This document shows, in pieces, positions 18,756 to 22,718 of a stretch of DNA of 22,718 nt; position 1 is the stretch's first letter, and every line of letters starts with the position of its first letter. Source of the stretch: a virus; IMG/VR virus record IMGVR_UViG_3300028025_000993, positions 1-22,718 of that record, one strand, 5' to 3'. The position numbers and the translations under genes were made by a program. Under the pieces are notes generated by a model, which did not search any database, was not told the origin of the DNA, and worked only from the letters and a program-made list of their open reading frames with translations.

Positions 18756-21700
18756 TTACTGTTTTTCTGGCCTAAACAACAGTCCTTTTAATACATCTGA
18801 TGCGTTTTCTGGGCTGACATCTCCAGATAATAGGTTTTCTAAATATTCCCCTGTAATGCGGGGCTGTGCTGTAGGCAATCCAAGGACATATCCGCTTGTT
18901 TCAAATAAGTCCCAAGCCACATCATCAAATGGTTTATCTCCGTTATATAAATCAATTACTTTACTAGGTATAGAGATAACCTTCTTAATAGCGCCTACTA
19001 CTGGGCTAATATTGTAAGACGGCTCAAAATCCATTTTTCCATCACCAATTAGGCTAATCATCCATTTTTCAGTTAATCCAGATAAATCACGCACGACTGG
19101 GATTGTGGCCATTGGATACAAAGCTACCTTACGAGCTGCCCACCAGATGTCATCTTCATCATCATCTGGGCCACGGCCTGCTAGTAATTCACCAATAATT
19201 GCTGGGAAAATAACTAAAGCCATTAGACGAGCAGCTGCTCTTGGCAAGTCTTTCATGCTATTAGTGCTTTCACCAACATCACGCAAACGGGCATATAACG
19301 CAGAAAATGGCGTGTAATACATGGTTAACAATCTAGTTAATTCATTATTACGCTGTACGGCTGCCATATCTTTAGCGCCTGATGCGCCTTGTGAAAGACG
19401 GACTGCCCTATCGCCTGCACGGATTGCGTCTTGCTCGCTCATTCCGTCTGCCAAAGATTGCTTATATGCGCCCATCCATGTAGGCATAGATACAACCATA
19501 TCCATCATTCCAGTAGCATAAAACGCTGTACGCTTAATTGCTGACAATATGCCAGTTTCGCCACGCAATAGCATTAATCCGTCTTTTACATCACGGTCAA
19601 TGGTTTGCATACGATTTCGCATTTCGCCTGATTTTTCTGTTACAAATTCATAAGTCTGTTTAGGGCTTGTTATTAAAGATTGCATACCCTTATAAAAGTT
19701 TCTTGGGCTTACAAAATCCATAGCTGGGCCAACGCCTGCAATCTGCGCCAAGATTGTAGTGGCCTTAAATCCCATAGTAACAATTGCCATATTGGTTCGG
19801 GTCTTCATAAACACTTTGGCTAAACCTTGCGCCTGATGCAAAGAATCGGCCCTATCCAAAATTAAAGTTTTGGTCCAATCTTTTAAGAGCTTGGTATATT
19901 CAGAGCCAAGACGGGCCTCTAATTCCAAAGAAATTTCCTTATCACCAAGGATTTTATTTAAACCTAAAATAGCTTCTCTGTGAGATACATCCTTAATTAC
20001 ATTAGATAAATGATAAGAAAGAGTATCTGACCAGTCTAAATTTAATGGAGCTTCATAACTAGCTACACGGGCAATAGTATGGCCTTTAGCGGTAGTTGCA
20101 CGCCCATGCCCTTTATTTAAAAAGTCTTGTACGGTTTCCTGCGCCTCTGCCTGTTTTTTACCAGCGCCAGACATACGATGGTCATAAACAATCGGGAAAT
20201 ATCCGCCTTCAATAGTAAGGGTTTCCCCTTGCTTTGTAGTTACTTGAAATGGTCTTGCCTCTACTTTTGGCGGTGCTAAGCCAGTCATGCGCTCTTGTAA
20301 TGAGGAAATATCTGGCCACAATAAATTAACTGTATCCCAAACACCCTGTACAAATTGCCAGTCTTCTTTAGTTAAATTAGTAAGGGCTGCATCAATTTGC
20401 TCTTGAGTCCACGGAAATTGCTGGCCATCTTGCAATACACGGCCAGATTTTAAGCGGTCATAGTTTCCTTCGTTACCAGCATTTAAAGCAATACCAATTA
20501 ATTCATATTTATTGATATTGTCGGCAGCTGGCAAACTTGCTGAAGTTTTGTCATACAATGTCTTTTGCCATTTTGCAGGCATATTTTCTTGTAATTTACG
20601 CAATTCTGTTGTAATTAAGCGATGCAGGTCATATTCTTTTACTTGCGCTGCATCAGCTAAATCAAAGAAATACCTAGCCCAAGGGCCATTAATCTCACCG
20701 CCATCCATCCATTCAACTAATTGCTCTACTTTTAAGTGCGCTGCATCAAATTTACGCCATACCGATGCACCCTTTTCTTTAATAGAGCTAGATGTCTTTG
20801 TAAGTCTTTCTAATGCACCTGTAGGCTCTCTGCTATCTTTAATAGATGTCAATAGCTCAGTCTTTACTTCGGCCCATTCACGGGCTTTTTGGCGCACCAT
20901 GAGCTTGTCTTTAAATCTAGCAAGATGCTCAATATTTTTAATTGCATCACGCAGCGCTAAGAATTCATCATAGCTGGCCTGCTTATAGTTTGTAGTTTGG
21001 GCTTTATCAATTAAATCCTGCGGAATATCAACAAATTCACCCTCTGCTTCACGCTGGGCTACAAAATCCGTCAATTTCATTCTGCGGGCAATCTCTGTCA
21101 GCGGAATACGCTTTAATTCAAAACCTTCTAGCAGGGTATCAATCTGGTCTAAATACTCTTGACCTGCTTTACCTACTTTTTCACGGGTAGATTTCTTGTC
21201 AAAAGATGCCAGATATTCACGGGCCTTATCAATGTTTTGACGAGCAGTAACTGCCTCAAGATACATAAAATGATTAATTAGCTCTTTTTGCTTGTAATTG
21301 GCAGCTTCTTGATAATTGCCTTGTGCCATTGCTTTAAATGCAGCTTTATTGTTTTTACGCTCTGCTAATAAATAGTCATAAGGCGTAATATCCATAATGC
21401 GCTTAGAGCCAATAATGCCTTTAGCCATTGCACGGAAAGCGGCTAATGGTGGTACATTGGTAGCGTCTAAAGCCATTTTCTTAGCAGCTGTAGCTTTTGC
21501 ACGCTCTGCTTTAACAAATGGCAGGGCTTCTCTTTGCTTGCGCTTAATTGCTTTTAATTCAACTGCCAGCACGCTTGCACGAGAATCATTGTGCATTGCA
21601 AGGCGAGCTTCATCAGTTAATGAACCATCTGTCTGAATATCGCCATATTTCTCTTTCATGCGCTGGTCAGTTTCGGCCTCAATGTATTCTTTCTTTGGCT

Positions 21701-22718
21701 TCATTTGTGCAATTGCTTGTACAAGTTCATCACCAGTATTGAACCCTAAAATCTCAGCTGCGGAGTCTGCATCAATGCCGCCTTTTTTCGCATAGATATA
21801 AGGCCTTGGCAGATTGTTTACAAATGGCTTGCCGTATTTAGCAATCAGGTCTAAATAGCTAATCTTGATGCTTTCCTCACCTTTTAGCGTACTTAACGCC
21901 AAACGGTCAAAAGCAACATATACAGGCATCTCATTTACTTCTGCTGCTACCTCTTCACGCATTGCGATACGCTGCTCTTTCCACCATGCTTTTTGAGTAC
22001 GAGCAAATTCATTCATTAGCTTTTGCTGGAGTTTTTCTTTGGCAGTTTCAATTTCATCCTTAACTGCCGTGCTATACGCCTCAAATTCTGCGTCAGTCAT
22101 ATTGGCTGCATCTGCCGTAGTAAATAATGGGCTTATATCTCCTGCCTCACGCTCATTTGCAATTTCTTGCTCTGTTGCGTAGATACGGTCAAATACTTCA
22201 CGAACCTCATCATTTAGCTCAATGTCTAATTGTTGAATGGTTTTGTATATACGGGTTAACCATGCCTTAAATTTCTGGAATACAGAACGCAATTCTGCGC
22301 TAGGCGCTTTCCCTTCACGCAAATATGCTTCATTGGCTCTGGCCCACATCTCATGCTGGGCTGTACCAATCTGGCTGCGGTCAGTAACACCTAAAAATTT
22401 CAGTACAGTTGCATAATCGTTTTTGGTCAAAATGTCAGAATTTGGGTCTTCTGCCACATCTCCTAATAACTCAAGCCATACATGGCCTAATTCATGCACA
22501 AAAGTGGACATATCACGGTTTTCAAGTAGGGCAATCTCTACTGTTTTATTTTTGCCTTGACCAAACTTTACATATCCACGCTTTATTTCTGTATCTGGAA
22601 ATTCTTGAAAATAAGTCCGTACTATTCTTGCTGAAGTATCATCAAATAAAACATAATTATAATTGCCTTTTTTCTTTGACCTACTAGCTCCATCAAGATA
22701 TTGAATTCCTTTAATACC
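18756..22718 (-). CDS. Giant internal/ejection-type protein with zincin motif (5' end off window)
   Basis: The frame is open from its stop at 18756 to the right edge (1320 codons visible) with no stop, so the start lies outside the window; an ATG at 22511 is internal. The visible N-terminal part has GIKGIQYLDGASRS and YVLFDD, then FVHELGH, a metalloprotease-like zinc motif, at about residues 73-79. A long, charged helical middle follows. The C-terminal 350 residues (e.g. MYYTPFSALYARLRDVGE, AARLMALVIFPAIIGELLAG, WWAARKVALYPMATIPVV) resemble the ends of phage polyvalent or DNA-ejection proteins that enter the cell with the genome. Enzyme activity is not proven. Confidence 0.82.
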   Translation of the reverse strand, partial: GIKGIQYLDGASRSKKKGNYNYVLFDDTSARIVRTYFQEFPDTEIKRGYVKFGQGKNKTVEIALLENRDMSTFVHELGHVWLELLGDVAEDPNSDILTKNDYATVLKFLGVTDRSQIGTAQHEMWARANEAYLREGKAPSAELRSVFQKFKAWLTRIYKTIQQLDIELNDEVREVFDRIYATEQEIANEREAGDISPLFTTADAANMTDAEFEAYSTAVKDEIETAKEKLQQKLMNEFARTQKAWWKEQRIAMREEVAAEVNEMPVYVAFDRLALSTLKGEESIKISYLDLIAKYGKPFVNNLPRPYIYAKKGGIDADSAAEILGFNTGDELVQAIAQMKPKKEYIEAETDQRMKEKYGDIQTDGSLTDEARLAMHNDSRASVLAVELKAIKRKQREALPFVKAERAKATAAKKMALDATNVPPLAAFRAMAKGIIGSKRIMDITPYDYLLAERKNNKAAFKAMAQGNYQEAANYKQKELINHFMYLEAVTARQNIDKAREYLASFDKKSTREKVGKAGQEYLDQIDTLLEGFELKRIPLTEIARRMKLTDFVAQREAEGEFVDIPQDLIDKAQTTNYKQASYDEFLALRDAIKNIEHLARFKDKLMVRQKAREWAEVKTELLTSIKDSREPTGALERLTKTSSSIKEKGASVWRKFDAAHLKVEQLVEWMDGGEINGPWARYFFDLADAAQVKEYDLHRLITTELRKLQENMPAKWQKTLYDKTSASLPAADNINKYELIGIALNAGNEGNYDRLKSGRVLQDGQQFPWTQEQIDAALTNLTKEDWQFVQGVWDTVNLLWPDISSLQERMTGLAPPKVEARPFQVTTKQGETLTIEGGYFPIVYDHRMSGAGKKQAEAQETVQDFLNKGHGRATTAKGHTIARVASYEAPLNLDWSDTLSYHLSNVIKDVSHREAILGLNKILGDKEISLELEARLGSEYTKLLKDWTKTLILDRADSLHQAQGLAKVFMKTRTNMAIVTMGFKATTILAQIAGVGPAMDFVSPRNFYKGMQSLITSPKQTYEFVTEKSGEMRNRMQTIDRDVKDGLMLLRGETGILSAIKRTAFYATGMMDMVVSMPTWMGAYKQSLADGMSEQDAIRAGDRAVRLSQGASGAKDMAAVQRNNELTRLLTMYYTPFSALYARLRDVGESTNSMKDLPRAAARLMALVIFPAIIGELLAGRGPDDDEDDIWWAARKVALYPMATIPVVRDLSGLTEKWMISLIGDGKMDFEPSYNISPVVGAIKKVISIPSKVIDLYNGDKPFDDVAWDLFETSGYVLGLPTAQPRITGEYLENLLSGDVSPENASDVLKGLLFRPEKQ

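Noticed and set aside
20512-20973. 153-codon plus-strand open frame opposite the giant protein gene
   Set aside because: It is antisense to a well-supported coding region, has no start signal and no recognisable domain.

Overview
The window is a piece of a tailed double-stranded DNA phage, probably a podovirus-like phage of a Gram-negative, possibly freshwater proteobacterial, host. The phage assignment rests on a complete terminase pair, a T7-type tail-fibre N-terminus, a very large protein of the ejection/polyvalent type, a GH19 endolysin with a 3-TM holin, and an ERF/SSB/exonuclease recombination set. The host assignment is inference from the endolysin and holin type, the acidic SSB tip and the gene families. 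No integrase, tRNA, CRISPR array, DNA polymerase or capsid gene is visible. Both edges cut genes: a small minus-strand gene runs off the left edge and a giant minus-strand gene enters from the right edge.

Layout, left to right. (1) 1-3132, minus strand: packaging block, read leftward as VRR-type nuclease, two small proteins, TerS, TerL and three small virion-type proteins. (2) 3190-4550, plus strand: an inverted two-gene module of an HTH-metallophosphoesterase and a SprT-like zinc-protease-like protein, meeting a small membrane protein (4539-4775, minus). (3) 4776-5026: non-coding, with an inverted repeat around a likely promoter and three 10-bp direct repeats at 21-22 bp spacing. (4) 5027-8046, minus strand: a tightly packed early/replication operon of tiny genes (DUF3310, Ref-like HNH nuclease, PD-(D/E)XK nuclease, replication-organiser-like protein) headed by a secreted repeat protein. 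Many of its junctions are 4-base ATGA overlaps. (5) 8101-8540: non-coding and rich in complementary segments. (6) 8541-8783: a Cro/YdaS-like repressor, divergent from (7) 8892-11092, plus strand: ERF annealing protein, SSB and PD-(D/E)XK exonuclease. (8) 11251-12025, plus strand: five small genes, three of them with clear membrane segments. (9) 12002-22718, minus strand: late block, read leftward as giant internal protein, tail fibre, fibre accessory proteins with an inserted HNH-AP2 homing endonuclease, then small proteins, holin-type proteins and endolysin.

The most interesting regulatory signal is a shared promoter/operator design. The promoter of the leftward operon (8097-8069) and that of the rightward operon (8825-8853) both have a -35 box, exactly 6 bases, an AAAG-N4-CTTT palindrome, and a TACTAT -10 box overlapping its end. 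A weaker third copy lies upstream of the small-membrane-gene cluster (11185-11212). The repressor gene sits between the first two, so one regulator could switch all early transcription units.

Several short genes given here (2326-2478, 5027-5131, 5349-5390, 6210-6365, 7457-7621, 11478-11570, 11567-11737, 11730-11825, 13643-13801, 16272-16439) were found by reading the gaps and overlaps directly. All functional calls come from reading motifs; no database search was run.
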